Below are positions 27,801-35,877 of a DNA stretch of 64,000 nt, piece by piece; within the stretch, counting starts at the first letter, position 1; every line of letters starts with the position of its first letter. The translations under genes were made by a program, and so were the position numbers. This stretch comes from CAVONV01 sp963697355 (GTDB taxonomy: Bacteria > Acidobacteriota > Vicinamibacteria > Marinacidobacterales > DATDRI01), in the NCBI GenBank assembly GCA_963697355.1, contig CAVONV010000032.1:310001-374000 (forward strand). Direction: 5' to 3'. Below the pieces are notes generated by a model. It was given only the letters and a program-made list of their open reading frames with translations, had not been told where the DNA came from and ran no database searches.

Positions 27801-28775
27801 ATGTGCACATTCCTAGATTCTTGGTTTCGATTCTCGCAGAAGGTCATACATTTGTTGAGGCAAGGACCCGAAATCACTGACCCGGAAACCGTGGATTCCG
27901 GCGAGTTCGCGGCATACATACGTGGTTTGTCTTTCGTTGCGGTTCACCTGATGTGCTTTGCCGTCATCTGGGTCGGCTGGAGCTGGGTGGCCGTCTCGGT
28001 CGCTGCAGCTTTGTACCTCATTCGAATGTTCGCCATCACGGGCTTCTATCACCGCTATTTCTCCCATCGAGCGTTCAAGACATCTCGCTGGTTTCAATTC
28101 GTCGGAGCTGTCCTTGGTAGCTCGGCGGTCCAGAAAGGCCCTTTATGGTGGGCGGCCCATCACCGACACCATCATGGTCACTCCGATACCGATGACGACG
28201 TTCACTCCCCGATCCGCAAGGGCTTCTTTTACAGCCACATCGGTTGGATTTATGAGCCGAAGAATGGCGACACCCGAAAGCGGCTCGTGCCCGACCTGTC
28301 ACCTTATCCCGAGTTGCGCTTCCTCAACCGATTCGATGCTTTGGTGCCGACTCTACTCGGCGTTGCGACGTTCTTTCTCGGAGTGGCCGTCAATGCTCTC
28401 CGTCCGGATTGGGGAACCAACGGCATGCAGATGCTCATCTGGGGATTCTTCATCTCCACTGTTGTCCTGTTCCACGGCACGGCGGCCATCAATTCCTTCG
28501 CTCATCTCTTTGGTCGGAGGCGTTTCGACACCAACGACCACTCTCGTAACAGTTTCCTTCTGGCACTCTTGACATTGGGGGAAGGCTGGCACAACAACCA
28601 CCATCGTTATCCCGCGGCGACGCGCCAAGGCTTCTACTGGTGGGAGATCGACATCACGTACATAGGATTGTTCCTCATGTCCAAGCTCGGCCTCATCTGG
28701 GACCTGAAACCCGTTCCTGCCCCCGTGTTGGCAAGTGGGCTTCATCCCCCGAAAAAAAAGCTGCGCGGTAGCTAA
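27801..28775 (+). CDS. Acyl-CoA delta-9 fatty-acid desaturase
   Basis: A 324-residue membrane di-iron desaturase. The three histidine boxes are HRYFSH (residues 84-89), HHRHH near 120-124, and HNNHH in EGWHNNHHRYP. Two hydrophobic hairpins flank them. The motif order and GFYWWEID near the end match stearoyl-CoA-type delta-9 desaturases. It introduces double bonds into membrane acyl chains, which would supply substrate for the two CFA-type enzymes. It starts 46 bases after the photoreceptor gene, so they may share a transcript. The first Met (MCTFLDSW) lacks a strong ribosome-binding site. Confidence 0.93.
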   Translation: MCTFLDSWFRFSQKVIHLLRQGPEITDPETVDSGEFAAYIRGLSFVAVHLMCFAVIWVGWSWVAVSVAAALYLIRMFAITGFYHRYFSHRAFKTSRWFQFVGAVLGSSAVQKGPLWWAAHHRHHHGHSDTDDDVHSPIRKGFFYSHIGWIYEPKNGDTRKRLVPDLSPYPELRFLNRFDALVPTLLGVATFFLGVAVNALRPDWGTNGMQMLIWGFFISTVVLFHGTAAINSFAHLFGRRRFDTNDHSRNSFLLALLTLGEGWHNNHHRYPAATRQGFYWWEIDITYIGLFLMSKLGLIWDLKPVPAPVLASGLHPPKKKLRGS

Positions 28776-28787
28776 CGGACGACGACC

Positions 28788-30032
28788 ATGAAAATCGCAA
28801 TCGTTGGCAGCGGTATTTCCGGCTTGGTCGCATCTTATCTCCTGTCGCAGCAGCATGACGTTCACGTATTCGAAGCCAACGACTACGTCGGTGGTCACAC
28901 CCACACCGTGAGTGTCCGGTTGAACGATCGGTCCTACGATATCGATACGGGCTTCATCGTCTACAATGAGCTCAACTACCCCAACTTCACGAAGCTACTC
29001 CGCCAGTTGGGCGTGGCCTCCCAACCCAGCAACATGTGTCTCAGCGTGCGCTCCGACAAGACCGGGTTGGAATACGGGGGCACGACGCCCAACACACTGT
29101 TCGCCCAACGTCGCAATCTGTTGAGGCCCTCTTTCTACCGGATGCTCTATGGCATCACCCGTTTCAACAAGAAAGCACAGGCGCTTCTGAGGGATGAGGA
29201 CAACCGCATGACACTGGGCGGGTACCTGGAGGAGGGTGGCTACTCTCGAGATCTCATCGAGCACTACGTCATCCCGATGGGCGCGGCAATCTGGTCCGCC
29301 GATCCGGAAAAAATGCGGGAGTTCCCGGCCCGGTCCTTCGTTCAGTTTTTCCACAACCACCGTTTCCTCGACATCTACAACATGCCTGTATGGCGAACCA
29401 TTAAAGGTGGCTCCCATTGCTACGTCGAAGCTTTGACGTCGAGCTTCAAAGACAGGATCCGTTTGAGCTCCCGAGTGCAATCGATACGCCGCTTCGACGA
29501 CGGCGTCGAGCTGCATCACGCGGGACGCGAGGCCGAGCGTTTCGACCAGGTCATCATCGCTGCCCATAGTGACCAAGCCCTGTCGATGTTGGCCGATCCA
29601 AGCGAGTTGGAGCGCGAGGTACTTGGCGCCATCTCCTATCAAGAAAACGATGTCGTCTTACACACCGACGAGCGTCTGCTGCCGCGGAACCGTCGTGCGT
29701 GGGCGAGCTGGAACTACTTCATTCCCGACCAGCCGCAACCGCGGGCAGCGCTCACCTACAACATGAACATGCTCCAGAGCCTCGATGCTCCTGTGACCTT
29801 TTGTGTCACCCTCAACAGAACCGAGGATATCAGCCCTGGAAAAATCCTCCAGCGGTTCCGCTACCACCACCCCGTTTTTTCCCTGGATGCTCTAGATGCC
29901 CAGAAGCGTTGGAGTGAGGTGAGCGGTCACCGCCGCACTCACTACGCAGGCGCTTATTGGGGATACGGATTCCATGAGGATGGCGTCAAAAGCGGCCTCG
30001 CGGTCTGTGAGCCGTTTGGGAAGAAGCTATGA
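28788..30032 (+). CDS. FAD-dependent amine-oxidase-like oxidoreductase (COG2907 type)
   Basis: The dinucleotide-binding loop is IAIVGSGISGLVASYLL, followed by the second FAD motif EANDYVGGHTHTV. Length (414 residues) and motifs such as YDIDTGFIVYNE, and the C-terminal AGAYWGYGFHEDG for FAD binding, match the flavoprotein regularly found with DUF1365 and CFA synthase. It is the second flavin-type lipid candidate in a tight plus-strand operon: its stop overlaps the DUF1365 start (ATGA). A role in oxidising or desaturating modified fatty acids is a plausible inference from this conserved trio, but the reaction is not shown by the sequence. Confidence 0.9.
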   Translation: MKIAIVGSGISGLVASYLLSQQHDVHVFEANDYVGGHTHTVSVRLNDRSYDIDTGFIVYNELNYPNFTKLLRQLGVASQPSNMCLSVRSDKTGLEYGGTTPNTLFAQRRNLLRPSFYRMLYGITRFNKKAQALLRDEDNRMTLGGYLEEGGYSRDLIEHYVIPMGAAIWSADPEKMREFPARSFVQFFHNHRFLDIYNMPVWRTIKGGSHCYVEALTSSFKDRIRLSSRVQSIRRFDDGVELHHAGREAERFDQVIIAAHSDQALSMLADPSELEREVLGAISYQENDVVLHTDERLLPRNRRAWASWNYFIPDQPQPRAALTYNMNMLQSLDAPVTFCVTLNRTEDISPGKILQRFRYHHPVFSLDALDAQKRWSEVSGHRRTHYAGAYWGYGFHEDGVKSGLAVCEPFGKKL

Positions 30033-30814
30033 CCCGGAAGAGCTGCATTTACACGGGGCACCTTCGTCACCGGCGTTTCGATCCGGTCGAAAATGTCTTC
30101 GACTACCGGCTCTTCATGATGTACTTGGATTTGGAAGAGCTTCCAACTCTGTTTGAGGGACATTGGCTCTGGTCGACAGATCGTCTCGCCCTCGCCCGAT
30201 TTCGTCGTGATGATTATCTGGGGAGTCCGGATATGACTCTAGACGAAGCCGTTCGCAGCCTCGTGGCGGAGCGGACCGGTGAGAAGCCTCGCGGCCCGAT
30301 TCGCTTACTGACACACCTCCGTTACTTTGGATACTGCTTCAATCCGGTGAGCTTTTACTACTGCTTCGATCCAGGGGACGAGCATGTCGAGACGATAGTA
30401 GCCGAAATTAACAACACACCGTGGGGGGAGCGCCACTCGTATGTTCTTGCTGAATCGATGAACACGGCCACCCTCGTTAAGAAACGATACCGCTTCGATA
30501 AGGTGTTCCACGTCTCCCCTTTCATGGATATGGATATGCGGTACGACTGGAGGTTCATCGAGCCCGGCCGCGAGCTCGTCGTCCACATGGAAAATGTCCT
30601 GAAAGGCTCCTCTTTGTTTGACGCCACCCTGACTCTAACGCGCTGTGAAATCACGAGCGCTTCCTTGGCGAAGGTCCTGGCTTTCTACCCGCTCATGACT
30701 TTGAAAGTCATCGCGGCCATTCACTGGCAAGCTTTGCGCTTGTGGTGGAAGAACTGCCCGTACTATGTCCATCCCAAATATCGGAGCTCAAACAAGAAGG
30801 TGACGACACTATGA
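30029..30814 (+). CDS. DUF1365 family protein
   Basis: A 261-residue DUF1365 protein. It opens with YTGHLRHRRFDPVENVFDYR and contains the hallmark RYFGYCFNPVSFYYCF, then FHVSPFMDMDMRYDWRF. It has no signal peptide, and a hydrophobic stretch near the C terminus may associate with the membrane. The start overlaps the preceding flavoprotein (ATGA), and its own stop overlaps the CFA synthase start (ATGA), so the three are coupled and probably work on one substrate. Its biochemical activity is not established; lipid binding or acyl transfer during fatty-acid modification is inferred. Confidence 0.92.
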   Translation: MTRKSCIYTGHLRHRRFDPVENVFDYRLFMMYLDLEELPTLFEGHWLWSTDRLALARFRRDDYLGSPDMTLDEAVRSLVAERTGEKPRGPIRLLTHLRYFGYCFNPVSFYYCFDPGDEHVETIVAEINNTPWGERHSYVLAESMNTATLVKKRYRFDKVFHVSPFMDMDMRYDWRFIEPGRELVVHMENVLKGSSLFDATLTLTRCEITSASLAKVLAFYPLMTLKVIAAIHWQALRLWWKNCPYYVHPKYRSSNKKVTTL

Positions 30815-32073
30815 AGAACTCGATCATTCCAACCGTTGACCCGGCGGTGATCCAACCCAACAAGGAGACTTGGTGGGTCGGCATCGTCCGACGGCTCGTT
30901 CACAAACATCTGGCTAAGATCAAGAAAGGGCACATCGTTCTCATGGAAGACGGTGAGCGCTTGTCCTTCGGTGATGCCGATGCGCCCGACGAGCTTCGCG
31001 TGACGATGGAGGTCCACCATCCTCGAGCCTACGTCGACGTGGGTCTGGGCGGCTCTGTTGGCGCCGGCAAGGCCTACATCGAGGGTACGTGGTCATGCAA
31101 CAACTTAACAGCTTTCTTTCGTATTTTCATCCTGAATCGAGAAGTCATGATAGACGTGGAGAAAGGTTGGGCGCGGACGATGCAACCGCTTCTGAGTCTG
31201 TTTCAATTCCTGCGCCGGAACACGCGGGAAGGCAGCCGCAAAAACATCGAGGCCCACTACGATCTGGGCAACGATTTCTTCAAGCTGTTCCTGGACGATA
31301 CGCTGACTTACTCCTGCGGTATCTTCGAGTCAGAGCAAACCGATCTTCGAGAGGCCTCAGTAGCGAAATACGACCGCCTCTGTCAAAAGATCGATCTTGG
31401 CTCGGAGGACCACGTGCTCGAGATTGGAACGGGTTGGGGAGGCTTTGCCATGCACGCCGTCCGAAACTACGGCTGTCGCGTTACCAGTACGACCATCTCG
31501 CCCCAGCAATACGCCCTGGCGACGGAACGGATACGCGAAGCCGGCCTCGACGACCGAATCACCCTACTGTTAAAGGACTACAGAGACTTGGAAGGTCATT
31601 ATGACAAGCTCGTATCCATCGAGATGATCGAAGCCGTGGGACACAAATACTACGATACCTATTTCTCTACTTGTGCTCGATTGTTGAAACCGAATGGCAT
31701 GATGGCTCTACAGGCCATCACGATGACCGACCAGGAGTACGAGCGCGTGAAGGACTCTGTGGACTTTATCAAACGTTACATTTTCCCAGGAAGCACCATC
31801 CCCTCGGTCACTGCGCTCTGTCAATCCATTACCCGGTCGAGTGATCTCCGTCTCTTCCATCTCGAGGACATTACATCCCACTACGTCACCACGCTCAGGC
31901 GCTGGCGGGAGAGATTCCTTGCTCGTATCGACGAGGTGCGTGCTCAAGGCTATTCGGATGCCTTCCTTCGAACCTGGGATTTCTATTTCACCTATTGTGA
32001 AGCAGGATTCCGAGAGCGATGGATCGGGGACGCGCAAATGGTCCTGGTCAAGCCCGAGTATCGTATTGGGTAA
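30811..32073 (+). CDS. cfa: Cyclopropane-fatty-acyl-phospholipid synthase
   Basis: A 420-residue enzyme with the N-terminal CFA lipid-binding segment and then the catalytic domain. Key motifs are NIEAHYDLGNDFFKLFLDD, TYSCGIFES, SAM motif I (VLEIGTGWGGFAMHAV), IEMIEAVGHKYYD and RYIFPGSTIPS. It transfers a methylene group from SAM to cis double bonds in phospholipids, or a methyl group in variants that make 10-methyl or furan fatty acids. The start at 30811 overlaps the DUF1365 stop; an in-frame ATG at 30742 lies inside that gene. Together with the flavoprotein and desaturase it points to light-induced acyl-chain remodelling. Confidence 0.93.
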   Translation: MKNSIIPTVDPAVIQPNKETWWVGIVRRLVHKHLAKIKKGHIVLMEDGERLSFGDADAPDELRVTMEVHHPRAYVDVGLGGSVGAGKAYIEGTWSCNNLTAFFRIFILNREVMIDVEKGWARTMQPLLSLFQFLRRNTREGSRKNIEAHYDLGNDFFKLFLDDTLTYSCGIFESEQTDLREASVAKYDRLCQKIDLGSEDHVLEIGTGWGGFAMHAVRNYGCRVTSTTISPQQYALATERIREAGLDDRITLLLKDYRDLEGHYDKLVSIEMIEAVGHKYYDTYFSTCARLLKPNGMMALQAITMTDQEYERVKDSVDFIKRYIFPGSTIPSVTALCQSITRSSDLRLFHLEDITSHYVTTLRRWRERFLARIDEVRAQGYSDAFLRTWDFYFTYCEAGFRERWIGDAQMVLVKPEYRIG

Positions 32074-32081
32074 CTGGTCCC

Positions 32082-32618
32082 ATGCTTTTCTTCAACTTTG
32101 TCGCGTTTCAGGCGGGGTGGTTTGCCTGTGTCATGGGTGCGGGACGTGATTGGCCCTACCTTGGCCCCGCTGTCGTTCTAGTCCTCGTCCTGGTCCACTT
32201 GACCTTGACGCCGCGCCCGACGGCGGAGCTACGCCTCCTCATCCTTCTCGGCGTCATGGGCACTGTCTTGGACAGCCTTCTCGCCGCCTCAGGTTTTGTT
32301 ACGTATCGTGGAGGATACGGCCTGAACTGGCTGGCACCGGCCTGGATCACGGCTCTTTGGGTGAACTTCGCGACGACGCTTCATTTTGCACTGCGCTGGC
32401 TGGCTGATCGTCTTTGGCTCGCGGGCGTCTTCGGAGCGCTGGCCGGGCCGCTCGCGTACTACGCCGGCTCTGGTCTGGGCGCCGCCGAGCTACCTCGGCG
32501 TGGACTGAGCCTCCTCGCTCTGGCCATAGTCTGGGGTGCCGCGGTTCCCTTCTCAATGGCTTTGTCAAAAAGACCGGCGTTTCGCCAGGATCCGCGCCGC
32601 ATGTCCCTACATACCTGA
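32082..32618 (+). CDS. DUF2878 membrane protein
   Basis: A small polytopic membrane protein (178 residues, about five to six hydrophobic segments). Its N terminus MLFFNFVAFQAGWFACV and the loop LDSLLAASGFVTYRGG match DUF2878 proteins found in the same gene order (flavoprotein, DUF1365, CFA, DUF2878) in proteobacteria. It starts eight bases after the CFA stop, so it ends this operon. Function unknown. It is convergent with the DUF523-DUF1722 gene. Confidence 0.83.
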   Translation: MLFFNFVAFQAGWFACVMGAGRDWPYLGPAVVLVLVLVHLTLTPRPTAELRLLILLGVMGTVLDSLLAASGFVTYRGGYGLNWLAPAWITALWVNFATTLHFALRWLADRLWLAGVFGALAGPLAYYAGSGLGAAELPRRGLSLLALAIVWGAAVPFSMALSKRPAFRQDPRRMSLHT

Positions 32619-32635
32619 GTTCTTGCGTTCTTGAC

Positions 32636-33604
32636 TCATTGTCCCCTACCCTTGCCGGAATCGGTAATCTCGACCAAATCTTCAGGATAGGGCTCGAAGT
32701 AGACCTGGTTCTCCAAGTACTCCGTATCGAAACGCATGATCCAGGAACGTACAACGGCGATAACAGCGCTCAACGGAATCTTGGCCTTGCGATATTGCTC
32801 CAAGAGGTCCAGGAAGTGGGCTTTTTCGCGAGAGCTCAGCTGCCGAGAAAAATAGCCCAGGGCATGCATGAGAACATTGATGTGGGAGGTGTATCGCGGG
32901 GCTCGATGAAGTGCCAGCAAAAAGTGCGACTCATAGTCGCCGAAGACATCCTCCATCTGACGCTTCTCGTGATTGGCGACGATACGGCCCAACTGACGTA
33001 GCTCTTTTTGGTTATAGGCCATGAGCAAAAGCTTGTTCTCGCTGTGGAATCGAACGAGAGCCCCGGCGGTCGGTTTGCTCTTGAGCTTTCGAAAGCGCGC
33101 CAGCGCAAACAGCTTCGTCAAGAAGTGCTCTCTAATCCTGAAGTTGTTGAGACGACCCTCATCTTCAATGGCCGCATTCGGAAAATGTTCGAGCACCGCC
33201 GTCGTGAACATTCCCGACCCCTTCTCGATTGCGGGGGCCTTTTCGCGCCGCGGGTAGACCTTAGCATCCTGCAGCCCACACGAAGGTGAACGACTCTTGA
33301 GAATGAATCCATCGACCTTCTTCAGCGAACCCACATAGTCCTTGCTGAAACGCTTCATCTTCCGGGTGAGATCTTTTCCGGTATCGGGCTGGATCAGTTT
33401 CACTTCGTCCCCTTCTAAAACCAGCCGCACCGGCTCGCGCGGCGTACCGAGGCCGATTTCCACCTCCGGGCAAACATTGAGGAACTTCACGTGGGGTGTC
33501 AATTTCTTCACGAACTTGTCTTCGATGGTCTGTCCGTTGTAGCGACAGGCGTCGAATCCCAAGCACTTGCTGACTACGACGATCGGCGTTTCGAATACCG
33601 TCAT
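32636..33604 (-). CDS. DUF523-DUF1722 fusion protein (YbgA-like)
   Basis: The N-terminal domain (residues 1-150, DUF523) carries conserved cysteines in VSKCLGF, NVCPEVEIGLGTPREPVRL and SRSPSCGLQD. The C-terminal domain (DUF1722/YbgA) holds LLLMAYNQKELRQLGRI and LEQYRKAKIPLSAVI. This fusion commonly sits beside photolyase genes, as here, where it follows the photolyase by three bases on the same strand. Its role is not firmly known; an accessory function in light or oxidative stress is inferred from context. Confidence 0.9.
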   Translation of the reverse strand: MTVFETPIVVVSKCLGFDACRYNGQTIEDKFVKKLTPHVKFLNVCPEVEIGLGTPREPVRLVLEGDEVKLIQPDTGKDLTRKMKRFSKDYVGSLKKVDGFILKSRSPSCGLQDAKVYPRREKAPAIEKGSGMFTTAVLEHFPNAAIEDEGRLNNFRIREHFLTKLFALARFRKLKSKPTAGALVRFHSENKLLLMAYNQKELRQLGRIVANHEKRQMEDVFGDYESHFLLALHRAPRYTSHINVLMHALGYFSRQLSSREKAHFLDLLEQYRKAKIPLSAVIAVVRSWIMRFDTEYLENQVYFEPYPEDLVEITDSGKGRGQ

Positions 33605-33607
33605 GCT

Positions 33608-35083
33608 TCAGACCTCCTCCGGCGCATAGCGCTCGAGGTATTTCTTGAGCCGAACCTTACGTGCCGTGTTTTGGGAGCTCATGTAACGGACTTTGCCGAA
33701 GATGGGTCGCTCCGGACCCCAAGCTCGGTCATAACGGCCCAGCACCCAAAAGATCCCACTCGCGGAATTTGGGTCTCTCCCGTCCACCGCATACTTGTTA
33801 TTGAGCTCGAGCATCACCTTAATAGCTTCTCGGGGACTCCGTGACCACTCCAAGATCTTCTTTCCCCAGAGCATTCTCAGGTAATTATGGATCCGTCCCT
33901 CCCGTACGAGCTCGGTTTGAGCCGCGTTCCACAGAGGGTCGTGAGTTCTTCCCGTCTCGAATTCCTCGAGAGTATAGAGATGAGGGCGCGGATCCTCCGA
34001 GTGCTGAGCGAGAGTCTCCTTGGCCCACTCGGGAAGAGACTCGTACTCTTCGAAATCGTCTCTTTGCCAGGCCATATTGAAACCGACCTCTCGCCAGGTA
34101 ACGAGCTCGTCGAGAAAACCCTCCGCTGACGGTCCAAGACCCCACCAACCGCTCCGACTTCCTGTCGCTGCCTGTTTCAGATGGCGGGCAGACCAGCTCT
34201 CATGCCTCGCCAAAGCCGCAAAGACTTCGTGCGCAGACACATGCCCAAAATGTAAATAGGGCGAAAGTCGGCTCGTTGCTTCCTCATCAGGATGGTTGCG
34301 TGATTCGTCGTATGCACTCAGACGGGCCAAGAACCGCCGCAGTACTTTAGACCCTTGAGCCGAACCACCGCGGTATCCCACGGGACTCACTTTATGGTCA
34401 ATGGGTAGATCGACCAGGCGCTTGTCTGTGTCGAGGTATTCGATCGCTGTCGGCCACTTCTGGGTGATCCCCCGAGGTACCGACGGCATCGAGGGGATAT
34501 CGAGATGGGATAGGGGCCGGGCACGAGGCGACTCTACGAGATGCTCAGGCAGAAACTTCTGAAGAAATCGACGAAAAGCATAGGCGGTGGGAAAGACGCG
34601 CTCAGCGACCCGAAGCGGCAAGAGTCCATTGGAGTCGACAGCCTCGAGTCGAATATCAATCTGCCGTGCCGCCGCCTCAACGGCTCGAGGCAGAAAGAAA
34701 CAAGGGTAGTCATCCGTGATGACGACGGCCGCTTTGGAAGCCAACGTGGACACCAGGCCTTCGCCGGCCCCGAGTTGCGGTTCGAGATAGGGGTAGTAAA
34801 CGATAGGGCTTTTTTCGAAGGCCCGCCTATTGTCCTCCATCCCGTCGATCACGAAGCGATGGAGTCGGTCGCTGGCCCAGCGGTATCCCGAGCGAAGGGC
34901 CTCGAAAACCAGCAGAGGTTTCCCGAGCTCACCCGCCCATTCCAATGCGCGATCCAGGCTGTAATTCCAAGATGGCCTGCGGTACGCCATCATCCAGTAA
35001 AGAACGTATCCCCCGCTCTGGCGGACCGGAGCTTCATTCACCGGTCGAATGCGGATGGCTGGAACATGACTCACTACGGACAT
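33608..35083 (-). CDS. phr: Class II CPD deoxyribodipyrimidine photolyase
   Basis: A 491-residue protein with an N-terminal photolyase alpha/beta domain (VLYWMMAYRRPSWNYSLDRA) and a helical FAD domain. Class II markers are HNYLRMLWGKKILEW, YAVDGRDPNSASGIFWVLG and ERPIFGKVRYM near the C terminus. It uses FADH- and blue light to split UV-induced cyclobutane pyrimidine dimers. The start at 35083 (MSVVSHVPAI) lies 15 bases after a strong terminator hairpin. A longer frame from 35176 would run through that hairpin and is not used. Photolyase is a classical target of LitR/CarH-type regulators. Confidence 0.92.
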   Translation of the reverse strand: MSVVSHVPAIRIRPVNEAPVRQSGGYVLYWMMAYRRPSWNYSLDRALEWAGELGKPLLVFEALRSGYRWASDRLHRFVIDGMEDNRRAFEKSPIVYYPYLEPQLGAGEGLVSTLASKAAVVITDDYPCFFLPRAVEAAARQIDIRLEAVDSNGLLPLRVAERVFPTAYAFRRFLQKFLPEHLVESPRARPLSHLDIPSMPSVPRGITQKWPTAIEYLDTDKRLVDLPIDHKVSPVGYRGGSAQGSKVLRRFLARLSAYDESRNHPDEEATSRLSPYLHFGHVSAHEVFAALARHESWSARHLKQAATGSRSGWWGLGPSAEGFLDELVTWREVGFNMAWQRDDFEEYESLPEWAKETLAQHSEDPRPHLYTLEEFETGRTHDPLWNAAQTELVREGRIHNYLRMLWGKKILEWSRSPREAIKVMLELNNKYAVDGRDPNSASGIFWVLGRYDRAWGPERPIFGKVRYMSSQNTARKVRLKKYLERYAPEEV

Positions 35084-35097
35084 CCTTACAAAGAAAA

Positions 35098-35125
35098 AGG
35101 CCGGAGGTTTTGACTCCTCCGGCCT
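35098..35125 (-). terminator. Rho-independent terminator after the fasciclin gene
   Basis: A perfect 10-base stem (AGGCCGGAGG with CCTCCGGCCT, 8-base loop) is followed on the minus strand by TTTTTCTTT. It lies downstream of the fasciclin stop and just before the photolyase ATG, so it separates the two or lets limited read-through into photolyase. Confidence 0.8.
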
Positions 35126-35150
35126 TTCATTGGCGCCACACGTGGTTGTT

Positions 35151-35642
35151 TTACTTGGGGAGAAGCACGGTGTCAATCACGTGAATGACGCCATTGCTGG
35201 TCTCGATGTCGGTCTTGGTGACGTTCGCGTTGTTAAGCATGACGTTCCCACCGCTGGTCTTGATCATCACTTCCTGGCCCTCGACGGTCTTAGCTGAGCT
35301 CAGCTTCACAACGTCGGCAGCCATGACCTTACCGGCCACAACGTGGTAAAGAAGAATGGCCTTTAGTTTGTCCGTGTCCTTCAGCAGAGACTCGAGGGTG
35401 CCCTCAGGCAATTTGGCAAAGGCATCATCGGTCGGAGCAAATACGGTGAAAGGGCCTTCGCCCTTGAGAGTATCCACCAAACCAGCGGCCTTGACTGCCG
35501 TTACCAGCGTTTCGAAAGACCCGGCTGCTACTGCAGTATCAACAATGTCCTTGTCGCTTTGAGCACCAAATACTGGAACAGTGCTGGAGGCAACGAGAGC
35601 AACTACGGCTAGAGTGGCCATCAACATATTGGTTCTTTTCAT
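35151..35642 (-). CDS. Secreted fasciclin (FAS1) domain protein
   Basis: A 163-residue protein with a signal peptide (LMATLAVVALVASSTVPVFGA) and a single FAS1 domain. H1 motif is FTVFAPTDDAFAKLP, then ILLYHVVAGKVMA, and the C-terminal H2 motif is GVIHVIDTVLLP. Such one-domain secreted proteins are often abundant and stress-induced in bacteria, and many are light-induced or found near photolyase genes. It has its own strong promoter and a terminator, so it is a monocistronic, probably highly expressed gene. Codon usage and GC are ordinary for the region. Confidence 0.93.
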   Translation of the reverse strand: MKRTNMLMATLAVVALVASSTVPVFGAQSDKDIVDTAVAAGSFETLVTAVKAAGLVDTLKGEGPFTVFAPTDDAFAKLPEGTLESLLKDTDKLKAILLYHVVAGKVMAADVVKLSSAKTVEGQEVMIKTSGGNVMLNNANVTKTDIETSNGVIHVIDTVLLPK

Positions 35643-35702
35643 TTCTCTGAACTCCTTTTCTCAAATCGATTCTTAAATGTGCTTCTCCTCAATCATGGTG
35701 TC

Positions 35703-35731
35703 AGTATAGAGCCTTGTTGCAAATTTGTCAA
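35703..35731 (-). promoter_or_regulatory. Predicted sigma-70 promoter of the fasciclin gene
   Basis: On the minus strand a consensus TTGACA (35731-35726) is followed after exactly 17 bases by TATACT (35708-35703), about 60 bases before the start codon. The -35 lies in TATTTGACAAATTTG, and an A/T tract upstream may serve as an UP element. A TTTAGACA element is further upstream near 35760. Confidence 0.65.
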
Positions 35732-35877
35732 ATAAAAAAAATAAAAACTATTTATACTGATGTCTAAAGGCAAGACAAAAAGTCGACGTCAATCATTATG
35801 CCATTGATAGTAATACACTTACGCGCCGGCGCAGCTTAGACTCGGTAGCCCGGCGCCAATGAACACCAGCTCGCGAT

